A DNA stretch of 64,000 bases, from NCBI GenBank assembly GCA_015055505.1, contig SVIB01000003.1, positions 1 through 64,000 on the forward strand, in the 5' to 3' direction. The position numbers and the translations under genes were made by a program. This DNA is from Clostridiales bacterium. GTDB lineage: Bacteria > Bacillota > Clostridia > Christensenellales > Borkfalkiaceae. Below are positions 49,210 to 60,566 of this stretch, piece by piece. Below the pieces are notes generated by a model. That model had not been told where the DNA came from. It saw only the letters and a list, made by a program, of their open reading frames with translations, and searched no databases. The stretch's first letter is position 1, and every line of letters starts with the position of its first letter.

Positions 49210-49856
49210 TGAACTTAATGATTTTTGGGGATAGTTATTCAACGTATGAGGGCTATATACCTGAAGGGTATGGCACGTACTATTGTAAAAACGGCAGAGA
49301 AGACGGTGCGCCTGCCAGCAAAATTGATTTTGAAAATACATGGTGGGCGAAACTTATAGCCGATAAAGGTTATAATTTAGTCGTAAACGACAGTTGGACG
49401 GGGGCGACAATTTGCTACACGGGATATGACGGAGCAGATTGCTCTCAAACGAAGTCGTTTATACGCCGTTATCACAATATGTTAAGTAGCGGTTTTTTTG
49501 AAAAAAATCAAATAGATATGTTATTGCTTTTTGGCGCAACAAACGACAGTTGGGCAAACTCTCCGTTAGGCGAAGTAAAAACGGAGAATATCCTACGTGA
49601 CGATTTATATTTCGTGTTTCCTGCAATAACTTATTTATTACAAGAATTAAAAAGAGTTTTGCCACAAACAAAAATATATTTTATTATTAACGACGAATTG
49701 AAAGATGAGATAGTTAGCCATATCAAAAGCGAAACGAAAAGATTTGGGCTTGAAACTATTGAGTTGTCTGGAGTTGAAAAAGAAGGAGGGCATCCAACGG
49801 TTGAAGGTATGGACACCATATATAGGCAAGTAAAAAACTTTTTAGAAAAGGAGTAA
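49209..49856 (+). CDS. SGNH/GDSL-type hydrolase
   Basis: MIFGDSYSTYEG, LLFGATNDSW, GGHPTVEGM. Confidence 0.8.
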   Translation: MNLMIFGDSYSTYEGYIPEGYGTYYCKNGREDGAPASKIDFENTWWAKLIADKGYNLVVNDSWTGATICYTGYDGADCSQTKSFIRRYHNMLSSGFFEKNQIDMLLLFGATNDSWANSPLGEVKTENILRDDLYFVFPAITYLLQELKRVLPQTKIYFIINDELKDEIVSHIKSETKRFGLETIELSGVEKEGGHPTVEGMDTIYRQVKNFLEKE

Positions 49857-49859
49857 ATT

Positions 49860-50573
49860 ATGTGGGAAGGAAAAAATAAGGCTATAACCTTTAGTTTTGA
49901 CGATGGTGTAAGACAAGACAAAGTTTTAGTGGAAATTTTAAATAAATATGGATTAAAATCAACGTTTAATCTAAATTCGGCACTGCTTGGTTTAGAGCCA
50001 AAACTTGAGTGTAACGGCAGAATAGTTGACCATAGCAAAGTTCAGTTTTCCGAAGTTAAAGACTTATATAAGGGGCACGAAGTAGCCGTGCATACGTTAA
50101 CTCACGAGTTTTTACCAAGAATGTGCGAAGAAGCGATAGTTTATCAAGTTGAAAGGGATAGGCTTATTTTAAGTGATTTAGTAGGTTATGAAGTCGTTGG
50201 TATGGCATATCCTAACGGTGGGCAAAACAACGACGATAGAGTCGCTGAAATTATTAAAAGAAGAACAGGAGTAAAGTATTCACGAACTATAACTGCCACG
50301 GGTGAATTTTTACCACAAGAAAATTTATACCGTTTCAATCCTACCGTACATTTTGTAAATTTAAGCAAAATGAAGGAACTTTGGGAAAAGTTTATAAGTG
50401 AAGAAACCAAAGAAGATAGAGTTTTCTATATTTGGGGACACTCGTACGAAATAGATGCAGGACATTTGTCTTGGGAAGAATTCGACGATTTTTGCAAAAT
50501 GGTAAGCGGAAGAAAAGACGTGTTTTACGGCACGAATTCGGAAGTTTTGCTTAATCAAAAATTATATAAGTAG
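49860..50573 (+). CDS. polysaccharide deacetylase family protein
   Basis: AITFSFDDGVRQD and AVHTLTHEF metal motifs. Confidence 0.85.
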   Translation: MWEGKNKAITFSFDDGVRQDKVLVEILNKYGLKSTFNLNSALLGLEPKLECNGRIVDHSKVQFSEVKDLYKGHEVAVHTLTHEFLPRMCEEAIVYQVERDRLILSDLVGYEVVGMAYPNGGQNNDDRVAEIIKRRTGVKYSRTITATGEFLPQENLYRFNPTVHFVNLSKMKELWEKFISEETKEDRVFYIWGHSYEIDAGHLSWEEFDDFCKMVSGRKDVFYGTNSEVLLNQKLYK

Positions 50574-50600
50574 ATTTTTAATCGTTAAAAGGAGATAAAA

Positions 50601-51398
50601 ATGAGATACGTAGTTGATCACGATTTGCATATTCATACCAACCTTTCAGTTTGTTCTGCAGACGAAGGGCAAATTCCTGACAGTATAATTAAAGAAGCCA
50701 AAGAGGCGGGTTATAAGCAAGTGGTTTTAACCGATCATTACTGGGATAAAGCCGTTATATCTAAAACGAGAGATGAGTTTTACGATATTCAAGATTACGA
50801 GCATCTTTGCAAGGCTTTGCCTTTACCAAAAGCAGAAGGCGTTGAGTTTTTATTTGGTTGCGAAACTGATATGGATAAAGAAAACGTTATCGGTATTCCA
50901 AAGGAAAGATACGACGATTTTGCCCTTATTTTAGTTCCTACAACGCACTTACATATGCACGCTGCTGACGTTACTAATTTTGATCCTGAATACCGTGCAA
51001 AATTATGGGTAGAAAGGCTTGAATGCGTGTTAAATGCAGATTTGCCATTCTATAAGGTGGGAATTCCCCATTTGACTTGTGGGCTTACAAATAGAAGTAC
51101 GGAAGAAAACTGGCGCAAGACCTTTGATTTTATACTTAAAAAAGATTTACACAGATTGTTTACCAAGGCTGCAAGTTTGGGGGTTGGTATTGAACTTAAC
51201 CGCGATGATATCAAACGTATATTAAACACGGACGTTAAATATTTTGACGTATATAAAATAGCCAAAGAGTGTGGCTGTAAGTTTTATATGGGAAGTGACG
51301 CGCATTCTCGTGGCGTTTCAAAAAATGCTAGAGAATATTTTGAAAAAGCAGTTGACTATATAGGACTTGAAGAAAGCGATAAGTTTTTAATAAGGTAA
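50601..51398 (+). CDS. PHP-domain phosphoesterase
   Basis: DHDLHIHTNLSVCSADEG..., LTDHYWD, MGSDAHSRG. Confidence 0.85.
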   Translation: MRYVVDHDLHIHTNLSVCSADEGQIPDSIIKEAKEAGYKQVVLTDHYWDKAVISKTRDEFYDIQDYEHLCKALPLPKAEGVEFLFGCETDMDKENVIGIPKERYDDFALILVPTTHLHMHAADVTNFDPEYRAKLWVERLECVLNADLPFYKVGIPHLTCGLTNRSTEENWRKTFDFILKKDLHRLFTKAASLGVGIELNRDDIKRILNTDVKYFDVYKIAKECGCKFYMGSDAHSRGVSKNAREYFEKAVDYIGLEESDKFLIR

Positions 51399-51418
51399 GT
51401 TTATCTAAATAGAAAGAA

Positions 51419-52345
51419 ATGAAAAAAGATAGTAGTTTTAACATAAAAAAAGAAATAAAAGATATTTTTTTGACGTTTATTGCGGCTTTGATTTCTGTTG
51501 TTGCATTGCACACGTTTGTAGTACCGGCAAAATTTTCACCAAGCGGAATAGACGGTCTTGGTACTATTTTACAAGAAATAACAGGCTTAAATTTGGGTTG
51601 GTTTAAAATAATGATAAACATCCCCCTTATGATATTAGCTTGGATATTTTTAAATAAAAAGTACGTCCTATACGTTACGGTATTTACTGCTTTGGATTCT
51701 GTTGGTGTAATTATATTAGAAAATTTGCAGTTTTTTGTGTTTATTCCGACAGAATTGGCTTCAGCCGAGGCGGTAGGATATAGATTAATATCTGCTATTT
51801 TTTCGGGAGTTTTACTAGGTATTTGCGTAGGAATTATGTTAAAAATTGGTTATTCGTCGGGAGGGGTAGATATTATTGCTTGTCTAGTTCACAAATGGAA
51901 ACCATATTTTAACGTTGAAAGAATTATAAGTATTTGCGCTTATACGATAGTTGCAATTTCTTATTTCGTTTACTGGGATTTAACTAGTATTTTGTTATCC
52001 GTCATTCAAATTTTTATATCTGAATGGACGATAGCGGGGCTCTTACGGCGCGATAGATATGCGGTAGAAGTAAAAGTTGTCACTAAAGAACCGGAAAAGA
52101 TTAAAGAAGAAATTTTATATAAGCATAAGCATAGCGCAACTATTATAAAAGGTAGTGGCATGTATTCCGGTGAGGAGTATTATATCGTTTTATCAGTAAT
52201 GACTAGTCGTGATATTCCAGAATTTATGAACACAATGAAAAAGCATCCGGAAACGTTCGTTTATTTTTCAGATGGGGTTAGAGTTCAGGGGGAATTCCAT
52301 TTTTCGGAAGAAAAAGAAGGTGGCAGGGTTGATGCTTACCAGTAA
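51419..52345 (+). CDS. YitT family membrane protein
   Basis: FVVPAKFSPSGIDGLGTIL, KIGYSSGGVDIIA, C-terminal DUF2179-like KHKHSATIIKGSGMYSGEE. Confidence 0.88.
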   Translation: MKKDSSFNIKKEIKDIFLTFIAALISVVALHTFVVPAKFSPSGIDGLGTILQEITGLNLGWFKIMINIPLMILAWIFLNKKYVLYVTVFTALDSVGVIILENLQFFVFIPTELASAEAVGYRLISAIFSGVLLGICVGIMLKIGYSSGGVDIIACLVHKWKPYFNVERIISICAYTIVAISYFVYWDLTSILLSVIQIFISEWTIAGLLRRDRYAVEVKVVTKEPEKIKEEILYKHKHSATIIKGSGMYSGEEYYIVLSVMTSRDIPEFMNTMKKHPETFVYFSDGVRVQGEFHFSEEKEGGRVDAYQ

Positions 52346-52422
52346 TAAAGAGATTTGTTATGGGTAAAAATTAAATGATTTTATTAAGATTAAAACCGTA
52401 AATTGTTTATAGGAGAAGTAAG

Positions 52423-54588
52423 ATGAGAAAAGGAAGAATAACTATTCCAACTGATGAAAATTACGTTGAAGGAACTAAAAAAATAGCTGAACTTTGGGGC
52501 GCGGACGCAGTAAGAGATTGCGACGGAGTAAAACTTCCCAAAAATCCAAAAGAGATAGCGGATAAAGTTTACAACGTTTATTTCGTAGACCGCGGTAATC
52601 ACGAGTGGGCAAAAAACAACCCCGACGAGTGGCAACACATGTTTATTATGACTCCGTTTATAACGGCAACGGAAGAAGTTTTAACTGTTCATTTAATGGA
52701 TACTTTCTATGCTGAACAAGTAAAGCCGGACTTTTCTACTGAAGCCGTAAAGCATATTGAGGTTGTGGATAGAACTACGGGGAAAATACACGATAATTGG
52801 CTTATAGACCAAGATAATGGCAATATTATTATAAAAAACACCACGCCTTTCCATCAATATACGATTGCGTTTTTGGGTATTTCGTTGTGGCATCCCGTTC
52901 ACATGTATAACTACATAACCAACAACTGGGACGAGCCACACCATATAATGTACGACCCGTATTATCCAAAGACGAAGAAGTTTATTCGTGACAACTTACA
53001 GCGTTGGTGCGACGAAAACCCAGAGAGCAACGTAGTTCGTTTTACGACCTTTCTTTATATGTTCTCGCTCGTTTTCAATCAACATGGTAAAGAGAGAAAC
53101 GTAGATTGGTTTGGCTACAATATGGCGGTAAGCCCACGTATGCTCGACGACTTTGAAAAGCAGTACGGCTATAAAATGAGAGCAGAATATTTAGTTGATG
53201 CTGGGTATTATAACCAAACTCACCGTATTCCCACTAAAGAATACAAAGACTGGATGGCTTTCGTTGAAAACTTCGTTATTGAAACGGTTAAAGATTTAGT
53301 AAAAATCACTCACGAAAACGACAAAGAAGCGATGATGTTTTTGGGCGACTGTTGGATAGGCGCGGAAATCTTTGGCGAAAGATATAAAGAGTTGGGCTTG
53401 GATGCGTTAGTTGGTAGTGTTGGCGGTGGCGTAACCGTTAGAATGCTTTCCGACGTTGAAGGGGTTAGATATAAAGAAGGTAGATTTTTACCTTATTTCT
53501 TCCCCGATACCTTCTTTGAAGGAAATGAAGACAACGCCGTAAAAGAACTCAATAACAACTGGATAACTGCAAGAAGGGCAATGATGAGAAATCCGCTTGA
53601 TAGAATTGGTTTCGGCGGATATTTGGAACTCGCTGCAAAATTCCCCAAATTTATTCAAAGAGCGGCTGAAATTTGCGACGAATTTAGATATATTTACGAT
53701 ACCGTAAAAACTCAAACGCCTAAGAATTTTGCAAAAGTTGCAGTATTAAACGCGTGGGGCAAAAAGCGCAGTTGGATGTGCAATATGACGGCTCACGAAC
53801 TTTGGTATCAACAAAGTTACTCATATCAAGGCATTTACGAAGCGTTATCGGGAATGCCCGTGGACGTTTCATTTATCAATTTTGAAGACGTAAAAGCAGG
53901 TAGACTTGACGAGTTTGACGTAGTTATAAACGCAGGAGATGCCGGAACTGCTTGGAGTGGCGGTGAAAACTGGCTTGACGAAAAGGTTGTAACTGCAGTT
54001 AGAAAATTCGTGTATAACGGCGGTGGATTTATTGGCGTAGGCGAGCCTACCGCTATTCAAAATAACGGTAAATTCTTCCAACTTTCGGACGTTTTAGGAG
54101 TTGATAAAGAGTGTGGAATTTCCCTTGGCGAAGATAAATATAATATCGAAAAACACGACGAGCATTTCATTTTAGACGGAATTAATACCCCCGTTGACTA
54201 CGGCGAAGATAAGAAGAATATTTTCGCATTAGACGGAACAAACGTAGTTGATATAGTTTTCTCGGATAGATTTACGAGAAAGGTAAACGTAGGCGAAGTA
54301 AAAATGGCTACCAATAATTACGGCAAGGGCAGAAGTTTTTATATAACGGGTATTCCTTATTCGGCTGAAAACGCAAAACTTTTATATAGAGCGATACTTT
54401 GGACGGCAGGTAAGGAAGATATGGACAAGAAGTCCTATTGTACAAATCCTTTGACGGAAGCCCATTTCTACGGCGATAGATACGCTATAACAAATAACAC
54501 GAGCGAAAAGCAAACGACTGTTTTCTACGATATTACGGGTAAGGCAAGCGAAATTACGTTAAAACCGTATGAAATTAAATGGTTATAA
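52423..54588 (+). CDS. 1,3-beta-galactosyl-N-acetylhexosamine phosphorylase (GH112)
   Basis: GRITIPTDENYVEGTKKIAELWGADAVRDCDG..., DRGNHEWAKNNPDEWQHMFIMTPF. Confidence 0.93.
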   Translation: MRKGRITIPTDENYVEGTKKIAELWGADAVRDCDGVKLPKNPKEIADKVYNVYFVDRGNHEWAKNNPDEWQHMFIMTPFITATEEVLTVHLMDTFYAEQVKPDFSTEAVKHIEVVDRTTGKIHDNWLIDQDNGNIIIKNTTPFHQYTIAFLGISLWHPVHMYNYITNNWDEPHHIMYDPYYPKTKKFIRDNLQRWCDENPESNVVRFTTFLYMFSLVFNQHGKERNVDWFGYNMAVSPRMLDDFEKQYGYKMRAEYLVDAGYYNQTHRIPTKEYKDWMAFVENFVIETVKDLVKITHENDKEAMMFLGDCWIGAEIFGERYKELGLDALVGSVGGGVTVRMLSDVEGVRYKEGRFLPYFFPDTFFEGNEDNAVKELNNNWITARRAMMRNPLDRIGFGGYLELAAKFPKFIQRAAEICDEFRYIYDTVKTQTPKNFAKVAVLNAWGKKRSWMCNMTAHELWYQQSYSYQGIYEALSGMPVDVSFINFEDVKAGRLDEFDVVINAGDAGTAWSGGENWLDEKVVTAVRKFVYNGGGFIGVGEPTAIQNNGKFFQLSDVLGVDKECGISLGEDKYNIEKHDEHFILDGINTPVDYGEDKKNIFALDGTNVVDIVFSDRFTRKVNVGEVKMATNNYGKGRSFYITGIPYSAENAKLLYRAILWTAGKEDMDKKSYCTNPLTEAHFYGDRYAITNNTSEKQTTVFYDITGKASEITLKPYEIKWL

Positions 54589-54620
54589 ACTAAAAATTTA
54601 GAATTGATTTGTGAGGCTAT

Positions 54621-56051
54621 ATGTATATAAGTACGAGAAGTAATGAAAGATTAACGGTAAGTAAGGCTATTTTAAAAGGTCTCGCAAGTGACGGGGGATT
54701 GTTTATTCCTGAAGTTTTTCCTACCATAGAGTTCGATACTACGTGGACTAAAAAAACCTATCAAGAAATAGCAATTGATATATTTAAACTTTTTTTAGAC
54801 GATTATACGGATGAAGAAATTGCATATTGCGTAAATAGCGCGTATGATCAAGTTAATTTTGAAGAGGGTATGGTCGGGTTTAAAACTTTTGATAAATTAA
54901 GTTTTTTGGAATTGTATAAAGGCCCTACGCTTGCTTTTAAAGATATGGCGCTTACTATACTTCCCTTTTTAATTGAAGTTGCCAAAAAGAAGAATAACGT
55001 GACGGATAAGTCGCTTATTTTAGTTGCAACGTCTGGGGATACTGGTGGTGCAGCATTATCTAGTTTTATGAAAAGCGGAACGTTTGATACCGTCGTATTA
55101 TATCCGTATAAAGGGGTGTCTGAAATACAAGAAAAGCAGATACTATATTATACCGACGAAAGAACGAAAGCGTTTGCGATAGAAGGAAATTTTGACGATT
55201 GTCAAAACTTCGTAAAAGGCATATTTAAGGTTTACCCTAAAGATAGCGGGGTGCTAATTTCTTCTGCAAACTCAATCAATATAGGTAGGTTAGTACCGCA
55301 AATTATATACTACGTATACGCTTATTTTAGGGGTGTTGAATCGGGTTGGATTAAGTTTGGGGAAAGTTTTGATATTTGCGTTCCTACGGGTAATTTTGGG
55401 GATATTTTTGCAGGTTATATTGCTAAGCAAATAGGTATTCCTATAAATAAACTTATTTGCGCGTCTAACGTAAATAACGTTTTGACTGACTTTTTCACAA
55501 CGGGTGTTTACGATAAAAATAGGCAGTTTAAAAAGTCTAATTCACCGGCAATGGATATATTAGTTTCATCAAATCTTGAAAGACTCGTGTATTTGGCGAC
55601 TGGAAGAAACGGACATAGAGTAAAATCTCTTATGCAAGATTTAAACGAAAAAGGCGTTTATTCTTTAAACGAAGAAGAAAGATCCTTTATGGAAGAGTTT
55701 ATAGGATTTTATGCGGATGAAAACCAAACGTTAAAATCTATAAAAACGGCGTTTGATGAGAATAATTATTTGATTGACCCGCATACAGCAGTTGCGTTTT
55801 ACTGTTATAAAAATCTGAAAATGGATAGTAAAACACTTATTGTTTCAACGGCAAGTCCGTATAAATTTCCAAGTACTATTGCTATAGCATTAGGTTTAGA
55901 TGATAACAAGTCGGAATTTGAGATTATAAAAGATATTGCATTGCATACGGGAACGAGTATTCCTAAAGGAATAGCAAAATTACAAGAGTCGGAAAAAACG
56001 ACGAGTTTAAAGACAACGAAGGAAATTGAGGACATTGTTTATTACAAATAG
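54621..56051 (+). CDS. thrC: threonine synthase
   Basis: MYISTRSN..., KGPTLAFKDMAL, ATSGDTGGAAL, CVPTGNFGDIFAGY. Confidence 0.94.
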   Translation: MYISTRSNERLTVSKAILKGLASDGGLFIPEVFPTIEFDTTWTKKTYQEIAIDIFKLFLDDYTDEEIAYCVNSAYDQVNFEEGMVGFKTFDKLSFLELYKGPTLAFKDMALTILPFLIEVAKKKNNVTDKSLILVATSGDTGGAALSSFMKSGTFDTVVLYPYKGVSEIQEKQILYYTDERTKAFAIEGNFDDCQNFVKGIFKVYPKDSGVLISSANSINIGRLVPQIIYYVYAYFRGVESGWIKFGESFDICVPTGNFGDIFAGYIAKQIGIPINKLICASNVNNVLTDFFTTGVYDKNRQFKKSNSPAMDILVSSNLERLVYLATGRNGHRVKSLMQDLNEKGVYSLNEEERSFMEEFIGFYADENQTLKSIKTAFDENNYLIDPHTAVAFYCYKNLKMDSKTLIVSTASPYKFPSTIAIALGLDDNKSEFEIIKDIALHTGTSIPKGIAKLQESEKTTSLKTTKEIEDIVYYK

Positions 56052-56338
56052 AATGAAACAACTATAACGAAAGATAAATCATTATATAAACAAAAGACGC
56101 AAAACTTTAGATTTATACGATTTATCTTTTGAAACACAACAGTAACACTTAATAAAAAACAAAAACGTAGGGATAAGATAGGCTTTAAAAAGTAAATACT
56201 TTAAGGAAAGATTGTGTAATCGGAAAAGGTTATGCGGTCTTTTTTTATTTACAAAAAAATTTTTCAATTATTTTTTCAAACTGGTCAGTAGGTTAGCAGT
56301 TTGAGTTGTAAACTACGGGTACAACGTTGAGGTGAGTA

Positions 56339-56593
56339 ATGATAGATACGGCAAAACGTAGAATCGAAATAATTAAATATCTATGTAAATGCCGTACTTC
56401 AACGGTTGAACAGTTGGCGTTTGAGTTTAAGGTTTCCACAAGGACCACGCGTAGAGATTTGCTACTGCTTAGTTTAAAACATCCCGTTGAAATAAAACAG
56501 GGTAATGGCGGTGGGGTTTGCGTAATGGAAGGCTATCGGCTTGGAATGGTATATTTAAAAGAAACACAAGTGGATGTTTTAAAAAAAAATTAA
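56339..56593 (+). CDS. DeoR/HTH_11-like regulator, short and possibly frameshifted
   Basis: AKRRIEIIKYLCKCRTSTVEQLAFEFKVSTRTTRRDLLLLS; ends in a run of nine A. Confidence 0.6.
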   Translation: MIDTAKRRIEIIKYLCKCRTSTVEQLAFEFKVSTRTTRRDLLLLSLKHPVEIKQGNGGGVCVMEGYRLGMVYLKETQVDVLKKN

Positions 56594-56670
56594 AAAATTT
56601 TAAAATTTTATAGAAAAAACAAAAATTTATAAATATTTTTTTGTTCTTAATGATACATTTTGCACAAAAA

Positions 56671-57163
56671 GTGGTTGGGAAAAGTATTCGAGTGTTTACG
56701 GAATACAAAACAAAAGCCCCAACCTTTTGGTTGAGGCTTTTGTTTGGTGCACCCGCCGAGATTTTGCCGAGTATCTTAAGCGAATATAAAAGGGTTACTA
56801 AAGACGGCAATAATGCCATTCGCTAACGCTCATTCATTGCGAACTCTTTTCCCATAAGCAATTCAATAAACAATTAGTGGTGGCGGGGAAAAGTGTTCGA
56901 GTGTTTACGGGATGCAAAACAAAAGCCCCAACCTTTTGGTTGAGGCTTTTGTTTGGTGCACCCGCCGAGATTTTGCCGAGTATACTTAAGCGGATATAAA
57001 AGGGTTACTAAAAACGGCAATAATGCCATTCGCTAACGCTCATTCATTGCGAACTCTTTTCCCATAAGCAATTCAATAAACAATTAGTAGTGGCAGGGAA
57101 AAGTGTTCGAGTGTTTACGGGATACAAAACAAAAGCCCCAACCTTTTGGTTGAGGCTTTTGTT
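56671..57163. repeat. tandem direct repeat, about 2.4 copies of a 209-210 bp unit
   Basis: gggaaaagt(a/g)ttcgagtgtttacgg recurs with aaaag at 56680, 56889, 57099; unit includes the tRNA terminator and a copy of the tRNA-Arg 3' end (tggtgcacccgccgaga). Confidence 0.92.
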
Positions 57164-57239
57164 TGGTGCACCCGCCGAGACTCGAACTCGGAACAGCGCC
57201 GTCGGAGGGCGCCGTTTTATCCAATTAGACTACGGGTGC
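57164..57239 (-). tRNA. tRNA-Arg(CCG)
   Basis: Minus strand gcacccgtagtctaattggataaaacggcgccctccgacggcgctgttccgagttcgagtctcggcgggtgcacca. Confidence 0.93.
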
Positions 57240-57279
57240 TTAAGTCGATTTTATAGCCAAAAGTAGGGCTATAAGTCGA

Positions 57280-57573
57280 TTAATCTTCAGTTTCTTCTAA
57301 AAGTTGATTATATATCGCAAAAACGCCCTCAATAACGTCTTCGTCTAAAACGATATTAAATTGGTCGTTTTCGTCGTCTACTGCAACAACTTCAAATACG
57401 AGAGCCTCGTCGTCTTGCATTCCTTCTACGGGAGTTACAGGCGCTAAAATTTTATAGAATTTATCTTCGTAATTTATGCTTGCTACGTCTTCAAATTCAA
57501 TTTCTTCGCCATCCGCAGATTTAAGAATTATTACTTCGTCAACCTCTTCTTCAAAAACTTCTTTATTGGACAT
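57280..57573 (-). CDS. DUF1292 domain protein
   Basis: EVIILKSADGEEIEFEDVASINYEDKFYKILAPV... Confidence 0.85.
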   Translation of the reverse strand: MSNKEVFEEEVDEVIILKSADGEEIEFEDVASINYEDKFYKILAPVTPVEGMQDDEALVFEVVAVDDENDQFNIVLDEDVIEGVFAIYNQLLEETED

Positions 57574-57638
57574 TATTAATCTCTCCTTGATAAAAATTTA
57601 AATTGATTTAATATAAGTATATAATATTATCCCCTTAA

Positions 57639-58799
<1,161 letters not shown>

Positions 58800-58833
58800 T
58801 AAATATTGGGCTATAAGTCGATTATTAACAAAA

Positions 58834-58862
58834 ACGGCTATGCGAAAATTTCGCATAGCCGT
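58834..58862. terminator. bidirectional terminator
   Basis: acggctatgcgaaaatttcgcatagccgt. Confidence 0.7.
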
Positions 58863-58880
58863 ATGTGTTTTTAAAACAGT

Positions 58881-59663
58881 TTAATATTTCTTTTTCTTGT
58901 TTGCGATTTTGTAAAACAAATAGGAAATTCCAATTGCTATTTCGGTGTACACCAAGATATACATAAATACGAAGAATGGATAAGGGAAGGCATCTTTCAC
59001 GTGAGATAAAAGCGGTACGTCTAAGTCCATTGAATTGCCTATAAAGTACATATTTACCGATTGTCCCGTAAGGTCGGGAATTACTAAGTTGAAAACTTCG
59101 GCGATTATTAAAAGGACGAGAAATACCCCCATTCCGCCCAAAAACTGAGGGATTGAAAAGTTTTTTGCATAAGTTTTTAATGCGCATGCGCCGACTACAA
59201 TCATAAGCGAGTGATGTAGCATTGACTGAATGCAAACTCCCATATAATGCGAATACACAGAAGAAGGGAAAGCCATAACCGTAATACCTGCAAAAAGGCA
59301 GTAAGTTGAGTGGTAAGCGCCGAGCCAATCGTAAAGTTTACCCTTCTTTAAAATTAACGCGATAAGATAAGTGTATATTGGCGTGGAGCAAAACTGTAAC
59401 GGGAAATAATACCATTGATAAGCGAATTCTCCCGTCAAAAAGGAGTAAACGAACTGTTTGTATATTTCTCCAATCCACATAACAATAGTCGAAACTAAGT
59501 AAAGCGGTCTTAAAAGTTTTTCGTCATAAAATTTTAATACGAAAAAGACACCTAAAAGGGTTATAAAAATCCATGATAAATGGATATAGTCAAACGGCTT
59601 TGGGGCGTAATTTGAATAAAATGATAATTTATAAACGAAATCTTTCATTTGTTCGACTGTCAT
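58881..59663 (-). CDS. YwaF/TIGR02206-like integral membrane protein
   Basis: WYYFPLQFCSTPIYTYLIAL...GAYHSTYCLFAGITVMAFPSSVYSHYMGVCIQSMLHHSLM. Confidence 0.7.
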   Translation of the reverse strand: MTVEQMKDFVYKLSFYSNYAPKPFDYIHLSWIFITLLGVFFVLKFYDEKLLRPLYLVSTIVMWIGEIYKQFVYSFLTGEFAYQWYYFPLQFCSTPIYTYLIALILKKGKLYDWLGAYHSTYCLFAGITVMAFPSSVYSHYMGVCIQSMLHHSLMIVVGACALKTYAKNFSIPQFLGGMGVFLVLLIIAEVFNLVIPDLTGQSVNMYFIGNSMDLDVPLLSHVKDAFPYPFFVFMYILVYTEIAIGISYLFYKIANKKKKY

Positions 59664-59885
59664 CTCGTCACCTGCTTTTGTCGTTAGCAAAGAATACTAC
59701 ACGTATATATTATTATAAAAAGTTAAAAAAGTCAACGCAATATCTCCTAATTGTTATTTTAAGTAGATTATAATCCCTAAATTTATAAATTTAATTGTAA
59801 AATTTTCAAATTAATGGTAAAATATACAAAAAGAACGCATTTTAAAAGGTTTTAATTAACTAAACTGTGTTATAGCGGAGTTAAT

Positions 59886-60566
59886 ATGGTTTTTGATTTG
59901 CATGCGCATACCGAATTTTCACGTTGCGGAAGAGATAAGCCTGAAAGTCTTGTCAAAAAAATGATAGAAGAAGGCGTCGACGTGTTTGGGATTAGCGACC
60001 ATAATTACGGCATTGCCGGAAGATGGGGAGAATACTTCGACGAAGTCACCAAGTTAAAGCAAAAGTACGCCGATAAAATTAAAATTTTGCGAGGAGTCGA
60101 GATTTGTACTCTTCCTCAATACGCCTTAAATGAAGATGAAGACGTAAGTTGTTTTGATTACTGTATCGTTGAAAATTTAGACAGCCCAGAAAGTGTAATA
60201 GGCGGAGATATCGTAAAATTCTCGAAAAGGTTAAATACCGTAACGGGGATTGCTCACACCGATTTGTTTTCGTTTGCAAAAACGAGGAAAGAGGGAGTTT
60301 ACGAATATCTTAAAAGTCTTGCTGACGTCGGTATTTTTTGGGAACTTAACGTAAATTACGATAGTATTCACGGGTATAGAGAACACGCTTACGTAAAGAG
60401 GTTTTTCGGTAGCGAAGAGGAGCAAGAAACCGTCAAAAAGACAGGGCTTAAACTTAGCGTTGGCTTTGACGGACACCGTATGGAAGACTACGACGTAAGC
60501 AGGGTTGTTAAAGCGTGTGAATTTTTAAGGCAAAAGAAAATAAGAACTGTTTTGGAGGATATATAA
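59886..60566 (+). CDS. PHP-domain phosphoesterase (histidinol-phosphatase-like)
   Basis: MVFDLHAHTEFSRCGRD, ISDHNYG, GIAHTD, GFDGH. Confidence 0.85.
   Translation: MVFDLHAHTEFSRCGRDKPESLVKKMIEEGVDVFGISDHNYGIAGRWGEYFDEVTKLKQKYADKIKILRGVEICTLPQYALNEDEDVSCFDYCIVENLDSPESVIGGDIVKFSKRLNTVTGIAHTDLFSFAKTRKEGVYEYLKSLADVGIFWELNVNYDSIHGYREHAYVKRFFGSEEEQETVKKTGLKLSVGFDGHRMEDYDVSRVVKACEFLRQKKIRTVLEDI

Noticed and set aside
56671-57163. Possible CRISPR array
   Set aside because: The whole unit of about 210 bp is repeated with no short-repeat/unique-spacer alternation and no cas genes in the window.
57241-57256. taagtcgattttatag beside the 57269 motif as a tandem copy
   Set aside because: Only a partial match to the consensus.
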